The position numbers were made by a program, and so were the translations under genes. A stretch of 42,846 nucleotides of DNA from Hadesarchaea archaeon (GTDB lineage Archaea > Hadarchaeota > Hadarchaeia > Hadarchaeales > Hadarchaeaceae): positions 1 to 42,846 of the forward strand of contig JAUWBN010000008.1 of NCBI GenBank assembly GCA_030601675.1, written 5' to 3'. Shown in pieces: positions 1 to 8,333 of this stretch. How positions within the stretch are numbered: the stretch's first letter is position 1; every line of letters begins with the position of its first letter. The notes beneath the pieces are model-generated. The model was not told the origin of the DNA and ran no database searches. It saw only the letters and a list, made by a program, of their open reading frames with translations.

Positions 1-65
1 TTCGTGGCGCCGAGCTTTTTAAGTGCATCGTACGCTTTTTGACCAGCTGTTGTGAGCTCTGCCAT
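1..65 (-). CDS. Partial CDS, 5' end of an unidentified protein
   Basis: An ATG at 65 is preceded by a good SD (GAGGTG) and reads MAELTTAGQKAYDALKKLGA before running off the window edge. It begins 4 bp after the nadC stop on the same strand, so it is probably co-transcribed with nadX-nadA-nadC. The visible 21 residues look helical and charged, as at the start of a small winged-helix protein, but that is a weak impression. The family cannot be named from this fragment. Confidence 0.55.
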   Translation of the reverse strand, partial: MAELTTAGQKAYDALKKLGAT

Positions 66-69
66 CGGG

Positions 70-960
70 TCACCTCGATTTTCGTTTCCTTCTGCCAGCG
101 GCGGGCTTGAAACCCTTACTCAAAATTTCTAAATTCATGTCCAAGGCCGGAGCTTTAAACGTCATGTAGCTAGAGCTCACGATATCCACGCCAGTAGCTA
201 CATACCTCGCGACGTTAGCCGGTTCAATGCCTCCCGACGCCTCGATCAAAACCTGATTGCGCAAGCCCACCCGCTTCAACAGCTCAATCGCGCGTTTGAC
301 CCCGGCTGGCGGCACGTTGTCGAACATCACGATATCCACGCCCGAACGAGCTGCCTCAAGCGCGTCCTTCGCGTTGCTCACCTCGATTTCGATTTTCTTC
401 GTAAAGCTAGCTCGCCGCGCCCGCTTAACGGCTTCCTTTACCGAACCGACGAGTTTGACGTGAGGGCTTTTGATCAACACACAATCGTCGAGCCTGAAGC
501 GGTGGGGGTCGCCTCCCCCCACTCTAACCGCACGCTTGTCGAAGCAGCTAAAGCGGGGCAATGTTTTGCGCGTCGCTGCAACGACAATCTTTGGGTTGAC
601 CTTCCTAGCTAGCTCGAGCATCTTCCGCGTAGCCGTTGCCACTCCGCTCATTCGCATGAGCAGGTTGAGAGCCACCCGTTCCGCTGCAAAGACGTTGCGA
701 GCTTGGCCCTCGAGCCGCATCAAAACATCTCCTGCTTTGATCGTTTTTCCCTCTACCTTCGTCGCCTTCGCGTGAACACCTAACTCCTTAAAAGCGAAAG
801 CTGCCTCCTCGACGCCAGCTAGGATGCCCGATTGCTTGGTGACGATTTCAGCTCTAGCGATGGCTCGCGCTGGCACCAGAGCTTCGCTCGTTACGTCCTC
901 AAAGCCTATATCCTCCGCCAACATCTCGCGAATTTTCTCTCTTGCAATCGTGCTAGTCAC
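70..960 (-). CDS. nadC: Nicotinate-nucleotide pyrophosphorylase (quinolinate phosphoribosyltransferase)
   Basis: Converts quinolinate and PRPP to nicotinate mononucleotide, the third step of de novo NAD synthesis in the cytoplasm. Family features seen: N-terminal AEDIGFEDVTSEAL, the basic phosphate-binding ATRKTLPRFSCFDKRAV stretch, GGGDPHRFRLDD, and the barrel-end motif LIEASGGIEP. The start is taken as GTG at 960 because GGGAGG lies 6-7 nt upstream; an upstream ATG at 1011 would add 17 residues lying wholly inside nadA and unlike the family. It overlaps the 3' end of nadA by 8 bp, which suggests translational coupling. Length (296 residues) is normal for the family. Confidence 0.95.
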   Translation of the reverse strand: MTSTIAREKIREMLAEDIGFEDVTSEALVPARAIARAEIVTKQSGILAGVEEAAFAFKELGVHAKATKVEGKTIKAGDVLMRLEGQARNVFAAERVALNLLMRMSGVATATRKMLELARKVNPKIVVAATRKTLPRFSCFDKRAVRVGGGDPHRFRLDDCVLIKSPHVKLVGSVKEAVKRARRASFTKKIEIEVSNAKDALEAARSGVDIVMFDNVPPAGVKRAIELLKRVGLRNQVLIEASGGIEPANVARYVATGVDIVSSSYMTFKAPALDMNLEILSKGFKPAAGRRKRKSR

Positions 961-1885
961 GTGCAGCCCTCCCTGAAATTTCGAGCATGCGTTCGATCGT
1001 GACGCGAGCACGCTTTGCTACCCTCGGCGGCACCCGCACCACATTTTTCTTGTCACGAAGGGCTAGGTAAACCTTTTCAAGCGTGTGCTTTTTCATTTGC
1101 TCGCAGATTGCCGTCTCCAGCGCCGGGATGAACTCCTTCGTTGGGAACTCCCGCCTGAGCCGCTCCACCAACCCGATTTCAGTCGCAATGATAAATCGCT
1201 TCGCTGGCGATGCCTTGGCGCGCACCAACATCTGACTCGTGCTGCAGATGTGCGTTGCGAGCTGCTGAACCTCCGGATCACACTCAGGGTGGGCTAGCAC
1301 CTCCGCATCCGGGTAGCGCTCCTTCAAGAGGCTGATGTCGGCTGGCGTGAACATCTTGTGGACGTAGCAGTATCCGTTCTCAGGGAGGGGGATGATGTGC
1401 TTATCAGAGCGGCGCTGCACGAACCAGGCTAGGTTTCGATCGGGGCCGAATAGCACCGTGTCCTCATCGAGCGCATTCACGACCTGCGGCGAGTTTGCAG
1501 AGGTACACGCGACATCCGATTCCGCCTTCGCTTCAGCTAGGGTGTTAACGTAAAGCACCACGGCCGCATCGGGATATTTTTTCTTTGCCTCGCGCACGGT
1601 GGTCGCTGGCAGCTGTGCGGCCATCGGGCACCTAGCTTCTGGGTCTGGTATCACCACGGTTTTTTCTGGGTTCAGCATTGCTGCCATTTCCGCCATGAAG
1701 TTTACTCCCGCAAAAACAATCAGTTCGGCATCAGCCTTGGCGGAAGTCCTGGCTAAATCCAAAGAATCTCCGATAAAATCGGCTATGAGCTGAACCTCTG
1801 GCCTCTGATAGTTGTGGGCCAGAATCATGGCCTTTTCCTTTTCCTTCAGCTTCTTTATTTTATCTTCAAGATTCTTCGAATTCAT
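953..1885 (-). CDS. nadA: Quinolinate synthase
   Basis: Condenses iminoaspartate with dihydroxyacetone phosphate to quinolinate using a [4Fe-4S] cluster. Recognised by AHNYQRPEVQLIADFIGDSLDLA near the start (shown here in part: AHNYQRPE, DFIGDSL), the GVNFMAEMAAML block, and cysteines in ARCPMA, VACTSAN and AICEQMKK that fit the three cluster ligands. It sits between nadX, which makes its substrate, and nadC, which uses its product. ATG at 1885 is chosen; a GTG at 1894 in frame is the alternative and neither has a clear SD. About 310 residues, as usual for the compact archaeal form. Confidence 0.95.
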   Translation of the reverse strand: MNSKNLEDKIKKLKEKEKAMILAHNYQRPEVQLIADFIGDSLDLARTSAKADAELIVFAGVNFMAEMAAMLNPEKTVVIPDPEARCPMAAQLPATTVREAKKKYPDAAVVLYVNTLAEAKAESDVACTSANSPQVVNALDEDTVLFGPDRNLAWFVQRRSDKHIIPLPENGYCYVHKMFTPADISLLKERYPDAEVLAHPECDPEVQQLATHICSTSQMLVRAKASPAKRFIIATEIGLVERLRREFPTKEFIPALETAICEQMKKHTLEKVYLALRDKKNVVRVPPRVAKRARVTIERMLEISGRAARD

Positions 1886-1939
1886 GGCGACCACTCGGCT
1901 TGTAGAGATACTCCCCCATCTACATTTATTCCTTTTGAA

Positions 1940-2761
1940 CTAGGTCCCGATGCGAACGGCTTCTGTTATACCGCGAAGGGTCCTGATCGCTGAAAGTGCT
2001 GCTAGGTAGCTTGTTTTGGGGGTATCCGGAAATGGCACATTCCGCGCTTCGATAACGAACTCACCAGCTTTGCCACGGACGCGGATTTCGTGGATGTTTC
2101 GATCGAGCGATGGATCAGCGATGATGCGCACCTTGGTCTTGTCGAGGCCTATGCCTGCCAAACTCAGTGTCGCGGCGACGTTCACGCTCTTGGGAAATGC
2201 TTTAACCGCTTCGTGAGCCGAACCCTCGAAGACGACCCGCGGCTCCTTCAATCCAGTTAGGTTGATGCCGCGCTCGCTCAAGTATGCACTATAAATCAAT
2301 GCATCGGGTGGTTTTCGCGTCGTGAGGATCGCCTCTTCGATGCCCCCCACCATTGCTGATTTCACACCATCGATGCCCAACACGGCACCCGACGGGATGT
2401 AAACCCTACGACCGCTTTGCTCGGCTGCACTGCGCACCCCCTCCAACAGCCTCTCGTCCGCAAACGCACCCACGCTCATCACCATGAGATCTTTACCCGA
2501 GCGAAGGACGTCGAGCGAGTACTGCTCTACTGCCAGCTGGGAGGCAGCCTCGATGACCAGGCCCACGGTTTTGTCGGCGTGGATCTCCGCCACACTCCTC
2601 GCTATCTGGGGTTTTGAGCGAAGCTTTTTGGCCAGCGCTTCGGATTTCTCGGGCTTCAGGTCGTAGAGCCAGGCGAGCTCGGCTTCGCCAGCCCGTCCTT
2701 CGTCGATGGCTTGAGCTAACACCGAGCTTATCGCGCCGCAGCCGATGAGAGCTACTTTCAA
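1940..2761 (-). CDS. nadX: L-aspartate dehydrogenase, NAD(P)-dependent
   Basis: Oxidises L-aspartate to iminoaspartate, replacing the oxygen-dependent aspartate oxidase NadB, which suits an anaerobe. The protein opens with a Rossmann fingerprint (KVALIGCGAISSVLA). Other family blocks are VIEAASQLAVEQY, VGAFAD, IPSGAVLGIDGVKSA and FPKSVNVAATLSLAGIG. TTG at 2761 is preferred because GGTGG lies just upstream and the Rossmann strand normally starts at residue 2; TTG 2773 or GTG 2770/2767 would add up to four residues. It is the first gene of the nad set, with 54 bp before nadA. An insertion sequence lies about 57 bp upstream of its start. Confidence 0.92.
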   Translation of the reverse strand: MKVALIGCGAISSVLAQAIDEGRAGEAELAWLYDLKPEKSEALAKKLRSKPQIARSVAEIHADKTVGLVIEAASQLAVEQYSLDVLRSGKDLMVMSVGAFADERLLEGVRSAAEQSGRRVYIPSGAVLGIDGVKSAMVGGIEEAILTTRKPPDALIYSAYLSERGINLTGLKEPRVVFEGSAHEAVKAFPKSVNVAATLSLAGIGLDKTKVRIIADPSLDRNIHEIRVRGKAGEFVIEARNVPFPDTPKTSYLAALSAIRTLRGITEAVRIGT

Positions 2762-2834
2762 TCCCACCACCAACCCGATTTCGACGCGGTGGAGTTAATC
2801 TTTTCCGATGGTTTTAACTTTAGCGGCGGGAAGT

Positions 2835-2854
2835 CCCCTTCCTTCAGGGAGGGG
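2835..2854 (+). repeat. Left-end subterminal hairpin of the IS200/IS605 element
   Basis: Arms CCCCTTCC (2835-2842) and GGGAGGGG (2847-2854) pair over 8 bp with one G-T wobble around a TTCA loop. Such imperfect hairpins are the strand-specific recognition sites of TnpA at the left end. Confidence 0.75.
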
Positions 2855-2939
2855 ATGAGAACCGCCGAATACTTTCGGTGACCGCTCTCCCCGCAAAGTA
2901 TTTAGGTGATTTGGGTGATAATAGATAGTGGGAACCAAA

Positions 2940-3344
2940 ATGAGATACAAGCTCTCTCGCGGAGCGCACTCGGTGTATGCGCTGCACTATCATCTGGTGC
3001 TGGTGACGAAGTATCGGCGGAAGGTGTTCGAGGAGGCGGTGGTCGAGCGGCTGAAAGACATCTTCTACAATATCGGCCAGAAGTTTGGTGTGGAGGTTCT
3101 GATGCAGGAACCAAACAAAGATCACATTCATATTCTGTTCGCGGCGAAACCTACCACCGAGTTGACAAAATTCATCAACGCTCTCAAGGGTGCAAGCGCA
3201 AACCGCCTCTTCCACGAGTTTCCAGAACTCAAGAAAAAGCTTTGGGGTGGGCATCTGTGGAGCCAGAGCTATTGTCTGCTTACGACAGGACAGGTGAGCT
3301 TGGACGTGCTGAAGAAATACGTGGAGTCGCAGGGTGAGCGCTGA
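2940..3344 (+). CDS. tnpA: IS200/IS605 transposase TnpA (Y1 HUH)
   Basis: Catalyses single-strand peel-and-paste transposition of the element. The HUH metal-binding motif is DHIHILF, and the nucleophile tyrosine is in the C-terminal helix LKKYVESQ. The N-terminal YALHYHLVLVTKYRR block is typical. The start is taken at the ATG of MRYKLSRGAH (2940); an ATG-less upstream extension of four residues from 2928 is possible. With about 134 residues it is full length and has no visible frameshift. Its stop overlaps the tnpB start as TGATG. Confidence 0.93.
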   Translation: MRYKLSRGAHSVYALHYHLVLVTKYRRKVFEEAVVERLKDIFYNIGQKFGVEVLMQEPNKDHIHILFAAKPTTELTKFINALKGASANRLFHEFPELKKKLWGGHLWSQSYCLLTTGQVSLDVLKKYVESQGER

Positions 3345-4534
3345 TGCAACTGACCTATCGATACAGGCTCTACCCATCACGGGCGCAGGAACAGAAGCTC
3401 CTTGCCGCTCTCGACTCGTGCAGGTGGCTCTACAACCACTTCTTGGAGCGGCTGAATCGGAAGGAGAACGGCAAAACCCCGCGACGCTACAAGCTTCAGG
3501 CAACGCTACCGAAGCTGAAACGAGAGCGCCCCGAGCTGAAGCAGGTTCACTCGAAAGTCTTGCAGATGGTTCTCCACCAGCTCTACTCGAACCTCCGCGC
3601 CCTCGCCGAGCTGAAGCGAAACGGCAGGAAAGTCGGCAGGCTCCGCTTCAAGGGACGCGGCTGGTTCAAGTCGTTCACCTACAACCAGTCGGGCTTCAAG
3701 ATCATCGAGGGACACGGGAAGCGCAGGGAGCTGCGGCTGTCGAAGATAGGTGAAATTCCAATCGTGCTACACCGCGAGCTAGATGGCGGGGTCAAGCAGG
3801 TTCACATCAAGCGCGAGCGTTCGGGCAAGTGGTTCGCCTGCTTCAGCATCGAGGTTGATGAAACACAGAAAGTCAAGAAAATCTCCAAGCCCGTCGGCAT
3901 AGACCTTGGCATCACACACTATATCGCCGATACCGATGGTAACTTCGTCGAGCACCCGCATAACATCGCCAAGTCTGAGTGGAGACTGAAGCGGGAGCAG
4001 CGCAGACTTTCGAGGAAGAAGCGCGGCTCAAAAAATAGGGTAAAGCAACGTCTCAAGCTGGCACTTGCCCACGAGCGAATCCGCAACCAACGCCTCGACT
4101 TTCTCCATAAGCTCAGTCGGCACTACATCAACAGTCACGACTTCATCGCTGTTGAGGATCTGGGTGTAAAAGAGCTAATTGAGATGGCCCACAACGGAAA
4201 AAATCGTGCGGACGCAGCTTGGGCCACCTTCCTTCATATGCTCACCTACAAGGCCGAGAGAGCTGGCAGGTGGGTCGAGAAGGTTGAGCCGTGGGGGACG
4301 ACGGATAGGTGTTCGAGGTGCGGCGAGGTGGTCGAGAAGCCGCTCTGGGCGAGGGTGCATCGGTGCCCCAAGTGCGGTTTGGAGCTTGACCGCGACCTGA
4401 ATGCCGCACGGAACATCCTTCAAGATGGGCTGAAGAAAATAGGTTGGGAGCCAGCCGAATTCGCGCCTGTGGAGATCGAGCCTCTACCCGCAAGGGCAAG
4501 CGCGGTCATCGAAGCAGGAAGCCCCGCCCTTTAG
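3344..4534 (+). CDS. tnpB: RNA-guided nuclease TnpB of the IS200/IS605 element
   Basis: A 396-residue OrfB-type protein. The N-terminal helix-turn-helix region (YRYRLYPSRAQEQKLL, CRWLYNHFLERL) is followed by a split RuvC fold: first acidic residue in VGIDLGITHYIAD (about residue 186), second in FIAVEDLGVKEL (about residue 270), a CSRCG...HRCPKCG zinc finger, then DRDLNAARNIL with the last catalytic aspartate. All three acidic residues are present, so it is probably active. By family knowledge TnpB uses an omega-RNA made from its own 3' region to cleave next to the element's target motif, which helps the element persist. Its stop codon lies inside the right-end hairpin. Confidence 0.93.
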   Translation: MQLTYRYRLYPSRAQEQKLLAALDSCRWLYNHFLERLNRKENGKTPRRYKLQATLPKLKRERPELKQVHSKVLQMVLHQLYSNLRALAELKRNGRKVGRLRFKGRGWFKSFTYNQSGFKIIEGHGKRRELRLSKIGEIPIVLHRELDGGVKQVHIKRERSGKWFACFSIEVDETQKVKKISKPVGIDLGITHYIADTDGNFVEHPHNIAKSEWRLKREQRRLSRKKRGSKNRVKQRLKLALAHERIRNQRLDFLHKLSRHYINSHDFIAVEDLGVKELIEMAHNGKNRADAAWATFLHMLTYKAERAGRWVEKVEPWGTTDRCSRCGEVVEKPLWARVHRCPKCGLELDRDLNAARNILQDGLKKIGWEPAEFAPVEIEPLPARASAVIEAGSPAL

Positions 4535-4549
4535 GGCGGGGTAGTTCAC
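4400..4549 (+). ncRNA. Possible omega-RNA (reRNA) overlapping the tnpB 3' end
   Basis: Inferred from family knowledge: TnpB guide RNAs come from the last part of tnpB through the right end, and the guide is the flanking host DNA after about 4549. The strong terminal hairpin 4522-4541 fits the scaffold's 3' stem. The 5' limit given here is arbitrary and no transcript evidence is available. Confidence 0.35.
4522..4541 (+). repeat. Right-end hairpin of the IS200/IS605 element
   Basis: Perfect 8-bp stem CCCCGCCC / GGGCGGGG (4522-4529, 4534-4541) with loop TTTA. It contains the TAG stop of tnpB (4532-4534) and is followed by the terminal GTAGTTCAC. Confidence 0.8.
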
Positions 4550-4590
4550 TACGTTGTTCTAGCGGTTGAGTCGTGGGCGGAGGCACAAGA

Positions 4591-6906
4591 ATGATGGAGA
4601 AGGTGGCGGGAGCGGTCGAACGAAGGCCTTACCTCGTTCTGCTATGTGTGCTCTTGGTTAGCGGCTTCATGGCGTACGGCATCACGAAGGTCTCGACAAC
4701 GACCGACTTCGAGGAGTTCCTGCCTCAAGATTACCCATCGGTCAAAGTGATGTCTGAGCTCGAGGACAAATTTGGCGGTGGCCTATCGTTTGAAAGTATT
4801 TTGCTCAAAGCCGACAACGTGACGAAAGCTGACGTTATCAAGGCGATTCTCGAGCTTGAAAATACACTGAGGACGGACCCGAATCTCGAAGGCTATGCTA
4901 CCCAAGTAGTAGCCTACATCGATTACGTGATTCCATATATCGAGAACTATGAGTTCCTGCCCGATCCTCAACTTGAGGCGAGTGTTCAGTATGTATTGAC
5001 CCAACCTGGAGTGGAGAGCCGGGTTTCTGAGCTTCTGGCGGCAGATCAAAAAGCCACCTTAATTAGAGTCTCTATAAACACGGAGCTTCCCAGCGATAAG
5101 CTTTCGGAAATGACCGATGTCTTTCATAATCGTGTAAGTGAGTTCGACGAAAAACATGGGAATCTAACGACAGGTATAACTGGCGAGATCACCCTCCAAA
5201 AAGACATCCAAGGAATGATGGGCAGGGATACAAGCGTCTTAATCCCCGCGGCCATGATCCTTGTAATCCTGATTCTCTTCCTGGTCTTTCGACGGTTTTC
5301 AGACATCTTTATACCTTTTCTGCCAACCGCTTTGGGGGCGATGTGGGTAATCGGGATGCTAGGGTTCCTTGGGATGCAGTTCACAATGATCCACGTTGCG
5401 TTGATACCACTCATCCTTGGCATCGGCATAGCTTATTCAATCCACGTGCTCAACCGGTACTATGAAGAAAGGGGTAGGGGCCTACGCGTCGAAAAGGCCG
5501 TTGTAAAATCTGTCAAGACCGTCGGAGTAGCGGTTTCCCTGTCCGCGATTACAACGATGATAGGTTTCGGTTCATTTTTGATCTCAGATCTACCACCTCT
5601 TCGAGAATTTGGTGTATTTGCCGCGCTTGGAATCCTCTTTACCTTCATCTTGGCCGTGACGCTTTTGCCAGCCTTGCTCCTCATAAGGGACCGGCGAAAG
5701 GTGGGCGAAGTAAAGGCACTGGTGGCTAGACGAGGGAAAAGGGTCGACAAAGCGTTGTCGGCTGCTGCGATAGGGGCTGAGCACCATAGAAGACCGATAA
5801 TATTTGGCGTTGCTTGTATAACGGCAGTTTGTGTATTTTTGGCGCTTGGGGTATCAACGACGATGTCACTCGAGACTTTCATGCCGGGGGATGTCGAATC
5901 CATAGTTACAGCCAATGAAATAGAGGGGTACTTTGGTGGACAATCTTTCATTTTTGTTTTGGTAAAGGGCGACAATGTCACGAGTCCTCAGGGTCTACAG
6001 GCCATGCTTGTCTTGGAGAATTCAATACTTTCTGACGAGAGCAATCTGCAGAGCGGCCTTATTACGGGTTCAACTGGTTTGGCTGGGATGGTTTTACTTG
6101 CTACAAATGGTGTAATGCCACAAACAGAAAATGAGGTTATCGCGGCATTGGAGAACTTAAGGAGGGCCTATCCAACCCAGATGCAAGGACTTTTGACCGA
6201 GGATAACGAAACAACGGTGATTCTCTTTTCAGTGATCGCTAAAACAGACAAAGAGATGGGGGACGCAGCCCGAATAGTCCGAAGTCACGTGGAGGAATCG
6301 ATGGGCGGAGTTCTGGATCTGACCGTCGATGGAGCGCCTGCTGTCAGCGGAGAACCGGTTATCTTCAGCGACATTATGGGTAATCTCGCGCCGAGCATGA
6401 TAAAAACGACAATATTTGCAATACTTCTCTGTTTAATCGTTTTGTGCGTGATTTTCAGGTCTATTTTGATGGGCGCGATTGCGCTCATGCCGATGGTTTT
6501 GATTCTTGGATGGGAACTTGGGACTCTAAGAATCCTAGGATGGCCGCTCGATGTCATGACCATAGGTATATCTGCTTTACTCATAGGCATAGGGATAGAT
6601 CTTTCCATTCACATGACTTATCGCTTCAGGGAGGAGTGGAAGGAACACAAAAGGCCGCCTCAACAATCGATCCGAACCACGGTCATGAATGTGGGGACGG
6701 CTTTGCTTGCAGCCGCTGGGACGACCATGGGGGTCTTCGCCGTGCTCTCGCTCGCGAGGATGCCGATGTTGGGTAGGTTCGGCACCCTTACCGCGCTTGT
6801 GATTTTTTATGCTCTGATAGCCGCGCTCTTCATCCTACCATCAATTTTGGTAGCGTACGCACTTCGTAGGGGGAAAAAGTTGAGTGGTGGGGCCGCCGAG
6901 ATTTGA
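4591..6906 (+). CDS. RND/MMPL-family membrane exporter (HAE3-like)
   Basis: About 771 residues forming two homologous halves. Each half has one N-terminal TM helix (RPYLVLLCVLLVSGF; RPIIFGVACITAVCVF), a large external domain, then five TM helices (from LIPAAMILVILILFLVF; from TTIFAILLCLIVLCVIF). The conserved GIGIAYSIHVLNRYYEE and GIGIDLSIHMTYRFREE segments are the RND/MMPL signature helices that carry proton-relay residues. The substrate is unknown; lipids or hydrophobic compounds are usual for this group. ATG at 4591 is chosen because GGAGG sits 7 nt upstream; a GTG at 4573 lacks this. The coding sequence ends inside the oppositely oriented tRNA-Pro gene, overlapping it by about 20 bp. Confidence 0.9.
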   Translation: MMEKVAGAVERRPYLVLLCVLLVSGFMAYGITKVSTTTDFEEFLPQDYPSVKVMSELEDKFGGGLSFESILLKADNVTKADVIKAILELENTLRTDPNLEGYATQVVAYIDYVIPYIENYEFLPDPQLEASVQYVLTQPGVESRVSELLAADQKATLIRVSINTELPSDKLSEMTDVFHNRVSEFDEKHGNLTTGITGEITLQKDIQGMMGRDTSVLIPAAMILVILILFLVFRRFSDIFIPFLPTALGAMWVIGMLGFLGMQFTMIHVALIPLILGIGIAYSIHVLNRYYEERGRGLRVEKAVVKSVKTVGVAVSLSAITTMIGFGSFLISDLPPLREFGVFAALGILFTFILAVTLLPALLLIRDRRKVGEVKALVARRGKRVDKALSAAAIGAEHHRRPIIFGVACITAVCVFLALGVSTTMSLETFMPGDVESIVTANEIEGYFGGQSFIFVLVKGDNVTSPQGLQAMLVLENSILSDESNLQSGLITGSTGLAGMVLLATNGVMPQTENEVIAALENLRRAYPTQMQGLLTEDNETTVILFSVIAKTDKEMGDAARIVRSHVEESMGGVLDLTVDGAPAVSGEPVIFSDIMGNLAPSMIKTTIFAILLCLIVLCVIFRSILMGAIALMPMVLILGWELGTLRILGWPLDVMTIGISALLIGIGIDLSIHMTYRFREEWKEHKRPPQQSIRTTVMNVGTALLAAAGTTMGVFAVLSLARMPMLGRFGTLTALVIFYALIAALFILPSILVAYALRRGKKLSGGAAEI

Positions 6907-6976
6907 ACTCGGGTTTCCGGCAATTTGGCGTGAAGCCCCCAAGCCGAGAGGCTAGACCAAGCTACCCCACGGCCCC
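6885..6976 (-). tRNA. tRNA-Pro(GGG) with a 14-nt intron
   Basis: Acceptor GGGGCCG pairs with CGGCCCC, discriminator A, CCA encoded. The D-arm is GGGT/GCCT and the T-arm CCGAG-TTCAAAT-CTCGG. The anticodon stem TCGGC/GCCGG encloses 21 nt instead of 7. An intron at 6923-6936 between positions 37 and 38 restores loop TTGGGGT with anticodon GGG. The BHB is relaxed: helix TTGG/CCAA and bulges GG^G and AT^T, with only a 1-bp inner helix. Its 3' end overlaps the convergent MMPL gene; its promoter region would lie at the RuBisCO stop codon. Confidence 0.93.
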
Positions 6977-6998
6977 ACAGAGATTATTGCACGGGGCT

Positions 6999-8288
6999 TT
7001 ATTTGGGCTTAACGTAGCCCCACTTCTCGAGGGCAACCCTGAGTTCCTTTCTTGTTTCAGCATACTCGCCGAGCGAAACGCCTTTCAAAGCTGCATCGAG
7101 CGCCTGTCGGACCGCTGCAGCTCCAGCTCGCCCGCCCAGCGGATGCCCCCAAGTGCCGCCCCCAACTTGGATAACGATGTCTTTTCCGAACATGCTGATG
7201 ATCTCAGGTATCAAACCAGGGTGCAGCCCGCCGGAGGTGACGGGGAAAACTGGCTTGACCCCATCCCACCCTTGGGCGAGGACATGTTTTTTGCCCCTGA
7301 TGTTTCGGCCCGTGATCGCCTTCTGCAGCGCCAACACTTCCTCTCGCGGCGTCTCGAGCTTCCCTATCGCGGTGCCTATGTGGAGCTGGTCGACGCCAAC
7401 CAAGCGAGCGACCTTCGCGACGGTCAGCATAGACATCCCGTGCTCCTGCTTTCGGGTGAAGGCGGCGTGGAATGCGCGGTGAGCGTGGATCGCGAGCCCC
7501 AAGTCTTCGCACTCCTCACGCAGCGATTGAACCCCCGCCCATCCCACCGTCAGGATGTCGACCATCACGTACTCGCCCCCCCGCTCCTTCACGAATTTCG
7601 CACGGCGGAGCATTTCCCGCGTCTCGGCGGTCACGTTGATCAAGTAGCTCTTTCGTCCCCCGATCTCCCGCTCGACTCGGTCACGCAGCTTGAGCGATCG
7701 CGTCACCCTCCGTTCGAACTTGTTGAACCGCTGCCCGGAGAGGTTCTCGTCATCCTTGAGCAGATCGATGCCACCAACCCAGGCCTCGTAGCCCGCTCGG
7801 GCGTGCTCATCGCTGCTCATCCCGACCTTGGGTTTCATCACGGTTGCGGTCAGCGGCCTATCCCTCACCTTGAAGAGCTTTCTGATTCCCTCGATACCAA
7901 ATTTAGGGCCCATGAACGATTTGATGAGCCTTGGTGGCCACCGCACGTCCTCGAGCCTGAGATTACGCACGGCCTTCATCCCGAAGATGTTGCCCGCGAT
8001 CGAGCTGAGCACTTGGGGCATGTTCCCCGCCTCGAAGAGGTCAAGCGGGTAGGCCACCTTCACCCATCGCCCTTTGATTTCGTAGGCCTTCGCCATGAGC
8101 CGCCGCTTTTCGGGCGTCATCGTCGTAAGGGTGGTCCAGGTGCCGATCGAGCTCTCCGAGGCCACGCGCCCCACGGCTTCTCGCATGCTCATGCCGCTCG
8201 CAGGCTCAACTCTAAACAGGACGATCAAGTCCTCGCGCGCGGGCCTGTAGCTCGGGTCGACGAAATCTAAATACCATTCGGTCTTCAT
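6999..8288 (-). CDS. rbcL: Form III ribulose-1,5-bisphosphate carboxylase (archaeal RuBisCO)
   Basis: Carboxylates ribulose bisphosphate to two 3-phosphoglycerates; in archaea form III acts mainly in AMP/nucleoside recycling. Active-site motifs are complete: TVMKPKVG (catalytic lysine), GGIDLLKDDE (carbamylated lysine with metal-binding DE), HAHRAFHAAF, DQLHIGTAIGKLE (loop 6 with its lysine), and PVTSGGLHPG. About 429 residues, family-typical. ATG at 8288 (MKTEWYLDFVD) is preferred; GTG/ATG further up to 8306 is possible, and none has a clear SD. It follows rpoN by 45 bp on the same strand. The partner genes deoA/e2b2 (AMP phosphorylase, R15P isomerase) are not in this window. Confidence 0.95.
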   Translation of the reverse strand: MKTEWYLDFVDPSYRPAREDLIVLFRVEPASGMSMREAVGRVASESSIGTWTTLTTMTPEKRRLMAKAYEIKGRWVKVAYPLDLFEAGNMPQVLSSIAGNIFGMKAVRNLRLEDVRWPPRLIKSFMGPKFGIEGIRKLFKVRDRPLTATVMKPKVGMSSDEHARAGYEAWVGGIDLLKDDENLSGQRFNKFERRVTRSLKLRDRVEREIGGRKSYLINVTAETREMLRRAKFVKERGGEYVMVDILTVGWAGVQSLREECEDLGLAIHAHRAFHAAFTRKQEHGMSMLTVAKVARLVGVDQLHIGTAIGKLETPREEVLALQKAITGRNIRGKKHVLAQGWDGVKPVFPVTSGGLHPGLIPEIISMFGKDIVIQVGGGTWGHPLGGRAGAAAVRQALDAALKGVSLGEYAETRKELRVALEKWGYVKPK

Positions 8289-8333
8289 GTTATCGGACCA
8301 ATTCACAATAGCTTTTCAGGTAAAAATACACGC

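Larger units (their letters stand above)
2819..4549 (+). mobile_element. IS200/IS605-family insertion sequence (tnpA + tnpB)
   Basis: The element consists of a Y1 transposase, a TnpB nuclease and a subterminal hairpin at each end, with no terminal inverted repeats, as is typical of this family. The left boundary is inferred right after TTTAAC (2813-2818), a plausible target and TnpB adjacent motif because several archaeal members insert 3' of TTTAA-like sites. The right boundary is inferred after the common terminal GTAGTTCAC (4541-4549). Both genes are intact. The element lies between the divergent starts of nadX and the MMPL exporter. Exact ends need comparison with an empty site. Confidence 0.85.

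Noticed and set aside
2844-3503. A 219-residue frame antisense to tnpA
   Set aside because: It covers the left-end hairpin and both transposon gene starts in reverse. TnpA has all its catalytic motifs, so this is a shadow.
6903-8270. A 455-residue open frame on the plus strand opposite RuBisCO
   Set aside because: It is longer than RuBisCO itself but has a His/Pro/Arg-rich, low-complexity composition, resembles no family, and starts inside tRNA-Pro. It is the usual antisense frame of a GC-rich gene.
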